Shown piece after piece: positions 44,101 to 53,075 of a stretch of 64,000 bases of DNA. Position 1 is the first letter of the stretch. Each line of letters begins with the position of its first letter. The translations under genes were made by a program, and so were the position numbers. The stretch comes from Oceanospirillaceae bacterium (GTDB lineage Bacteria > Pseudomonadota > Gammaproteobacteria > Pseudomonadales > Balneatricaceae). The DNA lies in contig JABSRA010000007.1 in assembly GCA_013215445.1 (NCBI GenBank), positions 1 to 64,000 on the forward strand, read 5' to 3'. The notes below the pieces were generated by a model. The model made no database searches, was not told the origin of the DNA, and saw only the letters and a list, made by a program, of their open reading frames with translations.

Positions 44101-45994
44101 TTTGCGTGCGGGAGACGAGTCTTGGCTGGCACTAGATCTACATAATTTGAGTGGCCAAGATCAGCAATTGCAATTAACCTTGAAGCTGGCACAAGGGCTG
44201 CATTTTCAGGGTGAGGGTGATCTTTTAGTACGAGAGTTTAGTGTTGAACTCGCCGAGGGAGCCAAACAAGTACTACGTTTTCCTGTCGTCGCTCAGGCTA
44301 ATTACCAGATGGTTAATATCGCGCTAAGTATGGCTAACATAGTGGAACAAGGTTCCCTCTCAACGGTGGACAAGCACTGGCAAATAGAGGTGAAACCCGC
44401 CTGGCCTAAAAGTGAAAAACTCTGGGTGGCCTCGCTGAACCCAGCTGAGCAATTTACCCTCGAGGGGACTGAGTTTGCAGAAATGCTCAGCTTTGGGCTC
44501 GATGGCCAACTATCCGTTTCCAATCAACCACCACTGGATATCGCCAGTCATTTCAAGGCGCTGAAAGCGTACCCCTATGGTTGTTTAGAGCAGACTAGCA
44601 GTGGGGTTTTTCCACAGCTTTACGTCGATGATCAGCTGTTGCTAGAATTGGGCATTGAAGGCAATGATGCCAATAGTCGAAAGGTAGCCATTGATATCGC
44701 TATCGGGCGCCTACAATCTATGCAGCGCAGCAGTGGTGGTTTTGGTCTCTGGTCCGCTCTAAGTCCAGAAGAGTATTGGTTAACTGTCTATGTGACCGAT
44801 TTTTTACTGCGAGCGCAACAGTCAGGCTATCAAGTCCCCAGTGCTAATTTGCATAAAGCACTGCAGAGAATTGCCCTGTACTTACGCAATCCCAATAAAA
44901 TTCGCGGTGATGGTAGCAACAGTGCCACTAAATTTGCGGTGCGTGCCTATGCTGGGCAAATACTAGCGCGCCAACAGCAGGCGCCATTGTCTGTGTTACG
45001 TAGAATGTATGATAACCGCGGCGCTGGTGAAAGCCCAATGGCCCTAGTGCAGCTCGCTTTAGCGTTAGAGCAAGCCGGGGATAAAAAGAGGGCAAAGGAG
45101 GGGTTAGATGAGGCGTTAATGGAGCCGGCTCGTTTTGCCAAACCCACTATATATTATGCGAGTGCAGTACGAGATCTAGCGCTCTCCAGCTTTTGGCTGT
45201 TAGAGGCCAAGCATCCCGCCGAGCGGTGGCTGCCATTGCTGCATGAATTGACCCAACAATTAACTCAGCGGCAGTGGTTAAGTACTCAAGAGCGCAATGC
45301 ACTGTTTTTATTGGGTAGAGAATTACACCGCATCAGCGGTGATCAGATACAGCTTGCGGGGCAAGTGGGCTCGGTGGTGTTTGAAAATGCCCTCGGACAA
45401 CTGCAGCGAAGTTTAGATGCTAGGCAATTGCGACAACCGCTGTCGATCAGAAATGACTCCACCGCAAGTGTCTATTTAAATCTTCGGGTTGCAGGCTATG
45501 AAAAGCAGATCCCTACCGCGGTTGATCAGGGCTTGTCCATAGAGCGGCGCTTTTACCGGTTAAATGGCGAACCCTTTGGCGGAGATACCCTGCAATCGGG
45601 TGAAAAATTAATTGTAGAATTAGAAATACAGGCAGATCAGCGCCTACCCCATGCCATGCTCGTTGACTTGTTGCCAGCCGGCTTGGAAATAGAAAATCAA
45701 AACCTGGCAGATAGCTACGCGCAGAGTGACTTGCAAATTGCCGGGGTGTCACTGTCTGAACGGATGGATGGTTTGGAAATAAAGTATCAAGAGTATCGCG
45801 ATGACCGGTTTGTCATGGCGTTGGATATGTCTCGGGGTAAAAGCTTGGTCTATTATCTGGTGCGAGCGGTCGCACCGGGCAAATACATCATACCTCCGAC
45901 CTTTGCCGAGGACATGTATCGACCTGAAATTCGCCACAATGGTGCCGCGGCAGGCTCGATAGAAATACAGCCAAGATCACCAGGTGCGCACTAA
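41180..45994 (+). CDS. Bacterial alpha-2-macroglobulin (YfhM/ECAM type)
   Basis: This very large exported protein (about 1604 residues from the preferred ATG at 41180, which follows AGGATGTGG) is a bacterial alpha-2-macroglobulin. A GTG at 41147 would add 11 residues. The N-terminus is a signal peptide (MRVIFKFLLVVLFSI) without a lipobox cysteine, unlike the E. coli lipoprotein form. The reactive thioester motif CLEQ is at C1135 within YPYGCLEQTSSG. MG1/MG-like beta domains precede it and a thioester-containing helical domain follows. Family members trap proteases in the periplasm. The downstream pbpC gene overlaps its end by 11 bases, the standard ECAM-PbpC pairing linked to cell-wall repair. 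Confidence 0.92.
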   Translation: MRVIFKFLLVVLFSIQTSFSTSLAAVENQRVLDISVQQLNGQIAVAITFSSKLKSDVDLDQWLSIETVAGDSVSGSWVLGDKAKTLYFTNIEPETNYNVAVKSGLPMANWTLLTQGMRQSVAVAAITPMLGFAGNGNLLAESLSDGLPVISVNAGSVEVDFYRIPQSLLVDFLTSNTRRGQQDFWEIRSYISSLEHIYTGRFDLQLAPNQTATSYLPISEITPLQERGVYLAIMRKAGEYEYSHPSTWFAISDLGIHLRNYREYAQVNVSSLSTALAKAGVSIELLDSAGKVLDKQVSDESGNVTFSPRQLDKAKILLATQGNQSAILRLFGPKLDLAEFPISGAVNTAQMLFIYAPRDLYRPGEQITISALLRDNDGRSVPSPVLNFILKQPDGRIVSEQRIRPNSLGYYASQWRIAADASTGQWSVSAQIPGQMISSFTLQVEDFLPERMALTLSAAEFVDTKDDYQVAVNGQYLYGAPAAGNTLQSELVSTSSPHPFKEFADFYFNNPQQTQFNRREVLADQTLSAAGELQLTTKNYWREANTVLQLKLYSSLLDSGGRPVSRISNTFALPAKLLVGIRPLFDQDIAPYDGSAMFELILSDGVKKLAAQNLSITLIRERRDYHWRYTESEGWTANYTESHYPVFQSSVDIKAASVATLAVPVDWGYYRLEVKNPETGVISGYRFRAGWSADETVMAGRPDRIGMALDKQRYKVGDTVTVTMKPAAAGRGYLLVESDQVLYRQPIEVSDTGSSVSFEVLPGWDSHDIYVSVLLVQPGAERETQLPRRMLGITHLPLDRQERNLTVSINSPAKIRPNSRLVVAIDVAGQTALDGPIQVTLAAVDVGVLSISKFASPDPFKAFFQQREYSITARDNFSDLISADQGVMAQLKFGGDEDSQSAGEADPDVEIVSLFSGVVDVDTNGQAQVSLDIPNFNGRLRLMAVAFSADSFGADQQDLQVAAPIVAQLSKPRFLRAGDESWLALDLHNLSGQDQQLQLTLKLAQGLHFQGEGDLLVREFSVELAEGAKQVLRFPVVAQANYQMVNIALSMANIVEQGSLSTVDKHWQIEVKPAWPKSEKLWVASLNPAEQFTLEGTEFAEMLSFGLDGQLSVSNQPPLDIASHFKALKAYPYGCLEQTSSGVFPQLYVDDQLLLELGIEGNDANSRKVAIDIAIGRLQSMQRSSGGFGLWSALSPEEYWLTVYVTDFLLRAQQSGYQVPSANLHKALQRIALYLRNPNKIRGDGSNSATKFAVRAYAGQILARQQQAPLSVLRRMYDNRGAGESPMALVQLALALEQAGDKKRAKEGLDEALMEPARFAKPTIYYASAVRDLALSSFWLLEAKHPAERWLPLLHELTQQLTQRQWLSTQERNALFLLGRELHRISGDQIQLAGQVGSVVFENALGQLQRSLDARQLRQPLSIRNDSTASVYLNLRVAGYEKQIPTAVDQGLSIERRFYRLNGEPFGGDTLQSGEKLIVELEIQADQRLPHAMLVDLLPAGLEIENQNLADSYAQSDLQIAGVSLSERMDGLEIKYQEYRDDRFVMALDMSRGKSLVYYLVRAVAPGKYIIPPTFAEDMYRPEIRHNGAAAGSIEIQPRSPGAH

Positions 45995-48260
45995 ACAAGT
46001 ACTTGGACTAACGTTGTGCGCGGTGTTCGCCACAGTGCTGGCGCTGCTGTTTTTGGATCACCGCTATCCGCTGCAAACTCAACAGTCCTATAGTACGGTA
46101 GTGCTCGCCGAGCGCGGTGAGATATTACGCGCCTTTAGTAATGATAAGCAGCAGTGGCGTTACCCGATTGAGAACACACAAGTGCCGCCACACTATTTAG
46201 AGCTGTTGCTCGGTTATGAAGATCGTTATTTCTACTGGCACTTTGGCGTCAACCCACTGGCCATCGTGCGAGCTGCTTGGCAAAATTGGCGAGCGGGGCG
46301 TATCGTCTCTGGTGGCTCTACCTTGACCATGCAAGTGGCGCGTCTGCAGTACCCTCACCCACGAACGTTGAGCGGCAAGACACAGCAGCTATTGAGGGCG
46401 TTGCAACTTGAATGGCATTTTAGCAAGGCGCAAATACTGAACCTCTATTTAAATCTAGCCCCCTTTGGTGGGACTTTAATTGGAGTACAGGCTGCCAGTA
46501 TCCGCTATTTTGCTAAGCCGCTGAGGCAAATCAGTGATGCGGAGGCCGCACTACTGGCGGTGTTACCACAAGCCCCCAGTCGCTGGCATCCCAATCGACA
46601 TCCACAAGCTGCTAGGGTGGCTCGCGATAAAGTATTGCGGCGTATGGAAACACTGCAATTGTGGCCTACGCAACGCGTCCAAGATGCGCTGCGTGAGCCA
46701 ATTTTCTCCTTTAGCCAAACAGCACCTATGAGTGCGCCGCTGTTGGCGCGGCGGCTGAAACGGGCCTGCCCTAAGTGTGAGAAAATAACCAGCTTGATCG
46801 ACTTTGAGATGCAACAGCAGCTAGAGGAGCTGGTGGCCGATTATGCAAGTCCACTGGCGGATGGCCTATCAGTGGCGATGATGGTGATGGAAAACAGCAC
46901 CGGAGCGGTACGCAGCTATATCGGCTCAGCCGGCTTTTTAGATGACAGACGCTCAGGTCACGTTGATATGATTAGCGCGATCCGCTCCCCCGGCTCGACT
47001 CTAAAGCCATTTTTATATGGGCTGGCCATCGATAGAGGCATTGTCCACTCGCAATCATTATTGCAAGATACGCCACGTTTTAAAGAGGCTTATCGTCCAC
47101 AGAATTTTAGCGGAGGATTCAATGGCCCGGTGAGTGTCACCCAGGCACTACAGCGATCTTTAAACATACCGGCCGTTCAAGTATTAGCGCAGCTAGACCC
47201 CAAGTACTTTGCGGCAAAGTTACAATCGGCAGGCCTAAAATTATATTGGCCAACCAGGGAGTCTGCTAATTTATCGATGATCCTCGGTGGAGTGGGAACC
47301 AAGCTAGAGCAATTAGTGGGGGTCTATTCGTCACTGGCCCGTTCTGGTATCGCCGTTAAAGCACGCTTTAGACCGTCAGAGCCTGTCGTTGAACGTCACC
47401 TACTAAGCCCTGGGGCTGCATGGATTGTATGGAAAATGTTGGCGGTACATCCACAAAAAAGTGCGCGCAGTCAATTTATCAGTAGTCAGTGGCCACTCGC
47501 TTGGAAAACCGGTACCAGCTACGGTTATCGTGAAGCTTGGGCAATGGGAGTGAGTAAAAAATGGAGTATAGGGGTGTGGATCGGCAGACCAGATGCCAGT
47601 GGCAGTACCGGGATTTCTGGGCGTAGAACCGCCGCGCCATTACTCTTTAAAGCCTTTAAGGCCATTGCCGATGACCCGGTTATCGCTCGGCCTGCCTCGG
47701 TCAGTGAACAGTCGATTTGCTGGCCATTAGGCACTGGTAGCAGCGCCGGGGAGAATCAGGCCGGAAATTGCCATCGGCAACAGTCTGCGTGGATATTAAA
47801 CGAGACAATTCCCAGCACTTTGTCGACATGGCCATTACGTAAAGCGGTGTGGCACAACGCAGTGGGTGAGAGCGTTAATCCCAGCTGTGATGGCTCTCCT
47901 TTGCAGCAAACAGAGGTGGCGCTTTGGCCACTGTCGCTAGAGCCCTGGATAAAAGTTAAATGGAGAAGGCAGCAGCTGGGCACCCTCAGCCCTGCCTGTA
48001 CATTAGCATCAAGTTGGCCGTTAATTATCAGCTCAGTGACGGATGGCAGTTTGTATCGATATACCGGGCTAGATCTGCTAATACAGTTACAACACTCCGG
48101 TGGAATTGGCCTAGTCTCATGGTATTTAAATGGGCGGTTTGTCGGTGCTAAGCGCAACAAGGCTAGTTTAAGTATTCGCCTAAAGCGGTCGGGTAAATAT
48201 CAATTGAATGCGGTTGATGAACAAGGTAACAGTGATTTGGTCACATTTTCAGTGAATTAG
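45984..48260 (+). CDS. pbpC: Penicillin-binding protein 1C
   Basis: This 758-residue inner-membrane protein has a membrane anchor at about 6-25. A GT51 transglycosylase domain follows (about 45-225, with GYEDRYFYWHFGVNPLAI and GGSTLTMQ). The transpeptidase domain spans about 285-560, with the SxxK motif STLK in SPGSTLKPF, SLN in SLNIPAVQ and KTG in KTGTSYGYREAW. A C-terminal BiPBP_C domain ends the protein. It starts with GTG inside the end of the alpha-2-macroglobulin gene. PbpC binds penicillin and is thought to act in peptidoglycan repair with alpha-2-macroglobulin. Confidence 0.92.
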   Translation: MRTKQVLGLTLCAVFATVLALLFLDHRYPLQTQQSYSTVVLAERGEILRAFSNDKQQWRYPIENTQVPPHYLELLLGYEDRYFYWHFGVNPLAIVRAAWQNWRAGRIVSGGSTLTMQVARLQYPHPRTLSGKTQQLLRALQLEWHFSKAQILNLYLNLAPFGGTLIGVQAASIRYFAKPLRQISDAEAALLAVLPQAPSRWHPNRHPQAARVARDKVLRRMETLQLWPTQRVQDALREPIFSFSQTAPMSAPLLARRLKRACPKCEKITSLIDFEMQQQLEELVADYASPLADGLSVAMMVMENSTGAVRSYIGSAGFLDDRRSGHVDMISAIRSPGSTLKPFLYGLAIDRGIVHSQSLLQDTPRFKEAYRPQNFSGGFNGPVSVTQALQRSLNIPAVQVLAQLDPKYFAAKLQSAGLKLYWPTRESANLSMILGGVGTKLEQLVGVYSSLARSGIAVKARFRPSEPVVERHLLSPGAAWIVWKMLAVHPQKSARSQFISSQWPLAWKTGTSYGYREAWAMGVSKKWSIGVWIGRPDASGSTGISGRRTAAPLLFKAFKAIADDPVIARPASVSEQSICWPLGTGSSAGENQAGNCHRQQSAWILNETIPSTLSTWPLRKAVWHNAVGESVNPSCDGSPLQQTEVALWPLSLEPWIKVKWRRQQLGTLSPACTLASSWPLIISSVTDGSLYRYTGLDLLIQLQHSGGIGLVSWYLNGRFVGAKRNKASLSIRLKRSGKYQLNAVDEQGNSDLVTFSVN

Positions 48261-48451
48261 CTTAACAATAAATGAATATTTGCTGTTTTTGTCTGCTAAA
48301 TAGTAGATACTTTATTATTATTAAACATATAGCTGTATTAAGTAATGACTATATTTCCTAAGTAATATCTAAGCTGGTCATAACAATTGCTCGGAGGCAA
48401 CAGAAAACAACAGATCATTACTTAGCTAGCTTGATCAAGGATTATTGATAT

Positions 48452-49645
48452 ATGATAAAAACTATCCCATTCAAGTTGTCATTTAAGATATTTCAATGGA
48501 TGTTAGTACTGTTGATTGCCTTCAGTACTTATTTAGGTTATCAATTTTTTCAGGTAACTATTCAGGCGCAGAAAATTGAAAACCAAAGGTTCTGGGTGAT
48601 CTCTCAACTCAGTGCATACCGGTCACGAATAGAAAAAAAGTCTTATTTATCGCGTCAGTATCAGCGCAGTAATAATTCTATTTACCTCACTAAATATAAT
48701 GAAATTAATATCGCTAACGAGAATGGATTATCTATCTCTACCTTAATTTATACCCCGTTGTCCGCTAATGAACGGATCCTTTGGGGCCGAGCGAAACTGG
48801 TTGACGGAAGATTGAGGGGACTAGAAACGGATGCCTTTTATTATATAAAGCACCGCAAAAAGTATCCCAGTAGGGCAGGTGGTGGCAGTGTGTTGTTTTC
48901 TGGGGAATATGTTCGTCTCAATTTGGCCCTGATGACGATTATTAATAAATTGTTAGAATCGGTCAATAACAGATTTCAACAAAAGATCAGTCATATAAAA
49001 ATTCAGCAAACAGGATTGATTTATACCATTCCCTCGATGCTGGCGGTCAACTTAGTGCTACTTCTCTTTACCTTTGTGTTGATCAATCGGCGGATGAAAA
49101 GCTACCATAAAGAATTAAAAAGTCTGACGATTAAAGATTTTTTAACCGGTGTGCACAATCGAAAATACTTGATGGAAACAGGCCCTTTATTAATCTCGCT
49201 CAATCAAAGAGAGCAGACTCAAGTGGCAGTATTAATGTTGGATATTGATAAATTCAAATTAATAAATGATCATTACGGTCATGATGCGGGTGATGACGTG
49301 CTGATTGCTTTTAGCCACACCATTACTCATAGACTGCGTAAAGGGGATATTTTTTCACGGTTTGGCGGCGAGGAGTTCATCTTAATACTGAATAAAGTAA
49401 CGGAGGCCGATGCTGAGCATTTTGCCAATGAGGTGCGAGACTTAATCGGGCGTCAAAAACTATCAACACAACAGGGTGATATTGATTATACGGTGAGTAT
49501 TGGAGTGGTGATGAGCGATGATGTTAGCAGTTTAAACGCTTTAATTACCCTTGCTGATAAAGCACTTTATCAGGCGAAAAACTCAGGGCGCAATAAGGTA
49601 ATTATGATTAAAAGTGAAAATTTTCCAATCGCGTTAAGCTCTTAG
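48452..49645 (+). CDS. GGDEF diguanylate cyclase
   Basis: This 397-residue inner-membrane protein has one helix at about 12-32, a periplasmic region of about 165 residues with no recognised sensor motif, and a second helix near 192-212. A C-terminal GGDEF domain follows (about 222-392). The active-site motif is intact as RFGGEEFIL, preceded by KDFLTGVHNRKYL and LDIDKFKLINDHYGHDAGD. It should make cyclic-di-GMP from GTP. No inhibitory RxxD site was identified with certainty. It stands alone, downstream of pbpC. Confidence 0.88.
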   Translation: MIKTIPFKLSFKIFQWMLVLLIAFSTYLGYQFFQVTIQAQKIENQRFWVISQLSAYRSRIEKKSYLSRQYQRSNNSIYLTKYNEINIANENGLSISTLIYTPLSANERILWGRAKLVDGRLRGLETDAFYYIKHRKKYPSRAGGGSVLFSGEYVRLNLALMTIINKLLESVNNRFQQKISHIKIQQTGLIYTIPSMLAVNLVLLLFTFVLINRRMKSYHKELKSLTIKDFLTGVHNRKYLMETGPLLISLNQREQTQVAVLMLDIDKFKLINDHYGHDAGDDVLIAFSHTITHRLRKGDIFSRFGGEEFILILNKVTEADAEHFANEVRDLIGRQKLSTQQGDIDYTVSIGVVMSDDVSSLNALITLADKALYQAKNSGRNKVIMIKSENFPIALSS

Positions 49646-49706
49646 CTTTAATCATTGGTTAAAAAGGTATAATGCCGAGATTTGATATTATCGTCTCGGG
49701 GCCTAT

Positions 49707-50360
49707 ATGCTTAAAAAAGAACGTGCTGCATACATAGATAATCGTTTACAAGCTCTCTATCCCAATCCTCCCATTCCCTTAGATCATTCAGATTCCTACT
49801 CATTACTGGTGGCCGTATTACTCTCAGCACAGTGTACCGATGCTAGAGTAAATACGGTCACTCCAGCATTATTTGAACTCGCTGCAACACCTGCAGCAAT
49901 GGCTGGGGTTAAGGTCGAAGATATCAAAGCGATTATTCGCCCCTGTGGCTTGTCGCCACAAAAATCTAAGGCTATTAGTGTGTTGTCTAAAATGTTGATG
50001 GATGATTACGCAGGGCAGGTACCGGATAATTTTATAGATTTGGAGAAACTGCCGGGCGTTGGCCATAAAACCGCTTCTGTGGTGATGAGTCAGGCTTTTG
50101 GGCATCCAGCCTTTGCCGTCGATACACATATTCATCGTCTGGCACAGCGTTGGGGCTTAACTAAAGGCAAGAATGTGCAGCAGACAGAGGCCGATTTAAA
50201 AAAGCTCTTTGCCAAAGATCGTTGGATCGATATCCATCTACAAATCATTTATTACGCCCGCGAACACTGCCAGGCGCGTGCTTGTTATGGCTTGGAGTGT
50301 GAGATTTGCCGGACTTGTTATCCTAATCGAGTGAACAAGAAAATAGTATTGAAACCCTAA
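49707..50360 (+). CDS. nth: Endonuclease III (DNA glycosylase/AP lyase)
   Basis: This 217-residue enzyme removes oxidised pyrimidines and cuts AP sites in base-excision repair. The helix-hairpin-helix LPGVGHKTASVV contains the catalytic K121, and the catalytic Asp is D139 in AVDTHIHRLAQRWG. These match E. coli K120 and D138. The C-terminal iron-sulfur loop is unusual. Its cysteines are C188, C193, C198, C201 and C204, in place of the usual C-x6-C-x2-C-x5-C pattern. Confidence 0.93.
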   Translation: MLKKERAAYIDNRLQALYPNPPIPLDHSDSYSLLVAVLLSAQCTDARVNTVTPALFELAATPAAMAGVKVEDIKAIIRPCGLSPQKSKAISVLSKMLMDDYAGQVPDNFIDLEKLPGVGHKTASVVMSQAFGHPAFAVDTHIHRLAQRWGLTKGKNVQQTEADLKKLFAKDRWIDIHLQIIYYAREHCQARACYGLECEICRTCYPNRVNKKIVLKP

Positions 50361-50416
50361 AGTCTTTGCCGTTAAATTGCAAAATGTAATGCCGGAGAAA
50401 GATCAGCATTCTGTCT

Positions 50417-51652
50417 TTATTGAGGGGCTTTATTGTTGACCTTGTCCATCAGCATCTGGAGAAAGGCGTCGAATATTTTCTGCATTTGCGCTTTTTTGTA
50501 GGGAAAAGTCTGTTCGCAGTCCATCGCGTGTATATTTAGCGAGGCACAAGCCTCAAAGATCAGTAGCTTGCCATCTTTGGTCTCAGCGCAGTCTATGCCG
50601 AAATATTCAAGGTCTACTGCCTGTGATAATTGACTGAGTGCGCGCTGGTGATGTCGAGCAAAACTCTGTTCAAAATTACCCATCAGTTGCGCTTCGCTAA
50701 AGCGTTTGGTGGCGCACTCTAGCATCCCCGCATTCAAATAGTGAATCATCCAATCATCAGATGTTGCCATGTGTGCGATAAAGGGCTTCCCGTCGATTAG
50801 CATAATACGATACTTTCTATACTGGCCGTCGCTGCTTTTATAATCGTGAAAAGGGGCGATAAAAAAGTTTGCGGCGGTGGCTGAATGTAGATAGTGGCGC
50901 AGTTGTTGATGACTGTTTATTTTCGCTAGGTTGATACCCGCGTGGGAATCGACAGGTCGAATAATAATGGGGAAATTGATCGCCAGCTGCAGAGATTCTG
51001 ACAGTGTCTGCTGGGCATCTAAGGACAGTAAAGTCTGTTTAGAACGGCGAAAAGTCTGCGGTATTTCAATGCCGTCTATATCTTGCAGAGTATGGCTAAT
51101 GCTATCTCTTGCCAATCCTTTAATCTTGGCGGGGAGGTTGAGAATAGGGCAGTTTAAGCGCGGTAATAAACCTTCAATTTGATGCAGAGCTGCTGCATTT
51201 CGGTCTAGCTCGCTCAGCGCCACTATGGCGATGTCGTGCTCGGGAATAACTTGCGCCTGAGGTATCCCGTCTGCGATATAGAGAATTTGTAGCTCGAAGC
51301 CAGCACCTTCAGCAATGAACTCCAAGGGGGTGTTAGTCATTAAATCGCCGCTGGTATAAATAGCCAGGAGTTTTATGCTGGTGGTGATGTTGGTTGGCGT
51401 TAAATTGTACACTTGCTGCTGTTTAAGCGCTTCGTGCTGTAGCGCCAACCCCGCTTCCTTTTGGTGTTGTAATTGTAAAAGAACGGAGAGGTCTAATAGC
51501 GCTTCTGCATCATCTCGATAGGATCTGGTGAGAAGTTGCTTACCAATAAGCGTTAAGTTATCGCCCTTAAATACTCTGCTCATTAACTGCGCCAAGCCCA
51601 TGAGCGGTTCTGTAGTGTTATTACCTTTGGTTAGCACGACAGGTGAACGCAT
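50417..51652 (-). CDS. ATP-grasp domain protein of unknown function
   Basis: This 411-residue protein is preferred from the ATG at 51652, which has AAGGA six bases upstream and begins MRSPVVLTKGNNT. The longer frame to 51751 would add a hydrophobic leader without a better start. The N-terminal 75 residues are helical, TPR-like (SRSYRDDAEALLDL with KEAGLALQHEALKQ). The C-terminal half looks like an ATP-grasp ligase of the RimK or CPSase type, with FPIIIRPVDSHAGINLAKI, MLIDGKPFIAHMA and EYFGIDCAETKDGKLLIFEA. It is divergent or tail-linked to the psp genes. The substrate is unknown; peptide or amino acid ligation is inferred from the fold. Confidence 0.7.
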   Translation of the reverse strand: MRSPVVLTKGNNTTEPLMGLAQLMSRVFKGDNLTLIGKQLLTRSYRDDAEALLDLSVLLQLQHQKEAGLALQHEALKQQQVYNLTPTNITTSIKLLAIYTSGDLMTNTPLEFIAEGAGFELQILYIADGIPQAQVIPEHDIAIVALSELDRNAAALHQIEGLLPRLNCPILNLPAKIKGLARDSISHTLQDIDGIEIPQTFRRSKQTLLSLDAQQTLSESLQLAINFPIIIRPVDSHAGINLAKINSHQQLRHYLHSATAANFFIAPFHDYKSSDGQYRKYRIMLIDGKPFIAHMATSDDWMIHYLNAGMLECATKRFSEAQLMGNFEQSFARHHQRALSQLSQAVDLEYFGIDCAETKDGKLLIFEACASLNIHAMDCEQTFPYKKAQMQKIFDAFLQMLMDKVNNKAPQ

Positions 51653-51847
51653 TGATATCCTTATAAGATTAAAAATCAGGCAATTTATAAGCCAAGAGTA
51701 TAGCAGTACTGTAAAAAATGAACATATAATAACCGATAACCAGCTAGACATTGGCGATTAAAAGAGAGTGTGCTGTGCTGCTCAGTGATTTTCGGCTAAA
51801 CAGACTAATTAATACTTAAAAGATGATAATTAGCATTGCAGTGCCGG

Positions 51848-52894
51848 TTAAGTTCTATTTAGCAGTTGTGGATATTTCTTGAGGTAGGCTCTTAGTTGAT
51901 GGTAGGTGAGACCTAGTGCCTTGGCAGTGTTTTTTTGATGGTAGTAGTGTTCGACTAAAGATTTTTTTAAGCCGGCAATTTCAAATTCACTGATCTGTTG
52001 TTTAAGCGTCAAAGGTGTGGGTGGGGAGGGCTCAGTCATGTTCGAGGGGGGCACATCTTCAACAGCTTGATCAGCAGCTTGCGCATGTATTACAGACGGT
52101 GATGGCCAGGGGGTAATGAAGGGGTCTAACACTATGTGTTGAATAGGTAGGTCGGCCTCTTGCTGGCGATAAATACTGCGCTGCACGACGTTTTTAAGTT
52201 CTCTGATATTACCGGGCCATTGGTGGTGTAATAGGGTGGCATCGGCCTGGGGGCTAAAACCCATGAAAAGCTCACGCCCTAACTCACGGCTCATCGAAAT
52301 GGCAAAATGCTCGGCCAGTATGGGAATGTCCTCAGGTCGATAGCGCAGTGGCGGCAAGTTTATAACGTCGAAGGCTAATCGATCTAACAGGTCAGCTCTA
52401 AATTTCCCCCGCGCGGTGAGTGAAACCAGATCGGCGTTGGTCGCTGCAATTATACGTACATCAGCGGTGATGGTTTGTTGCCCGCCGAGTCGTTCGAACT
52501 CTCCGTATTCTATGACCCGCAGCAGTTTTTCTTGCACACGGCTAGTAGTGGTGCCCAGTTCATCTAAAAACAGCGTGCCCTCATGGGCGCGCTCGAAGAA
52601 TCCGCGACTACTTTTGATCGCACCGGTAAATGCCCCTGCCTCGTGACCAAATAAGCTCGACTCTAATAAGTTTTCACTGAGGGCGGCGCAATTAATTTTA
52701 AGAAAGGGCTTTTGCCAACGCAGTGACAGGAAGTGTAATCTTTCAGCAATTAGCTCTTTCCCGGTACCGCGCTCACCAACAATTAACACTGGTTTATTCA
52801 GTGGCGCAATAAGGCTGAGTTGTTCTAAGGCTTGAGCGAGTAAGCTGGACTCTCCCAATATCATTTGTTTTTCCATAGTGGGCAATTTAACCAT
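51848..52894 (-). CDS. pspF: Psp operon transcriptional activator PspF
   Basis: This 348-residue sigma-54 enhancer-binding protein lacks an N-terminal receiver domain, as PspF does. The AAA+ module has Walker A GERGTGKE (40-47), the sigma-54-contact motif GAFTGA (87-92) and Walker B GTLFLDE (106-112). A C-terminal helix-turn-helix (AKALGLTYHQLRAYLKKY) binds enhancers. It is divergent from pspA, and a sigma-54 promoter lies in the 181-base gap. In E. coli PspA restrains PspF until the membrane is stressed. Confidence 0.92.
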   Translation of the reverse strand: MVKLPTMEKQMILGESSLLAQALEQLSLIAPLNKPVLIVGERGTGKELIAERLHFLSLRWQKPFLKINCAALSENLLESSLFGHEAGAFTGAIKSSRGFFERAHEGTLFLDELGTTTSRVQEKLLRVIEYGEFERLGGQQTITADVRIIAATNADLVSLTARGKFRADLLDRLAFDVINLPPLRYRPEDIPILAEHFAISMSRELGRELFMGFSPQADATLLHHQWPGNIRELKNVVQRSIYRQQEADLPIQHIVLDPFITPWPSPSVIHAQAADQAVEDVPPSNMTEPSPPTPLTLKQQISEFEIAGLKKSLVEHYYHQKNTAKALGLTYHQLRAYLKKYPQLLNRT

Positions 52895-53005
52895 AAAACG
52901 ATCAAATAAACTAATATATGGTTAAATATGAATTATTAATTTTTTATCGATGCTGACTCAAATGTTTTTTATCATATGAAACAAAGGGTTATTTTTTTAT
53001 AAAAG

Positions 53006-53022
53006 TTGGCATGGTCCTCGCT
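53006..53022 (+). promoter_or_regulatory. Sigma-54 promoter of pspA
   Basis: TTGGCATGGTCCTCGCT fits the sigma-54 consensus TGGCAY-N5-TTGC (one mismatch in the -12 element), with the -24 GG and -12 GC correctly spaced. Transcription would start at about 53033-53035, forty bases before the pspA ATG. PspF enhancer sites should lie upstream, in the AT-rich 52900-52990 segment. Confidence 0.8.
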
Positions 53023-53075
53023 ATGGTCATTGCATATTTATTAAAATATCAACATCAGATAGGGAAGGATAAATC

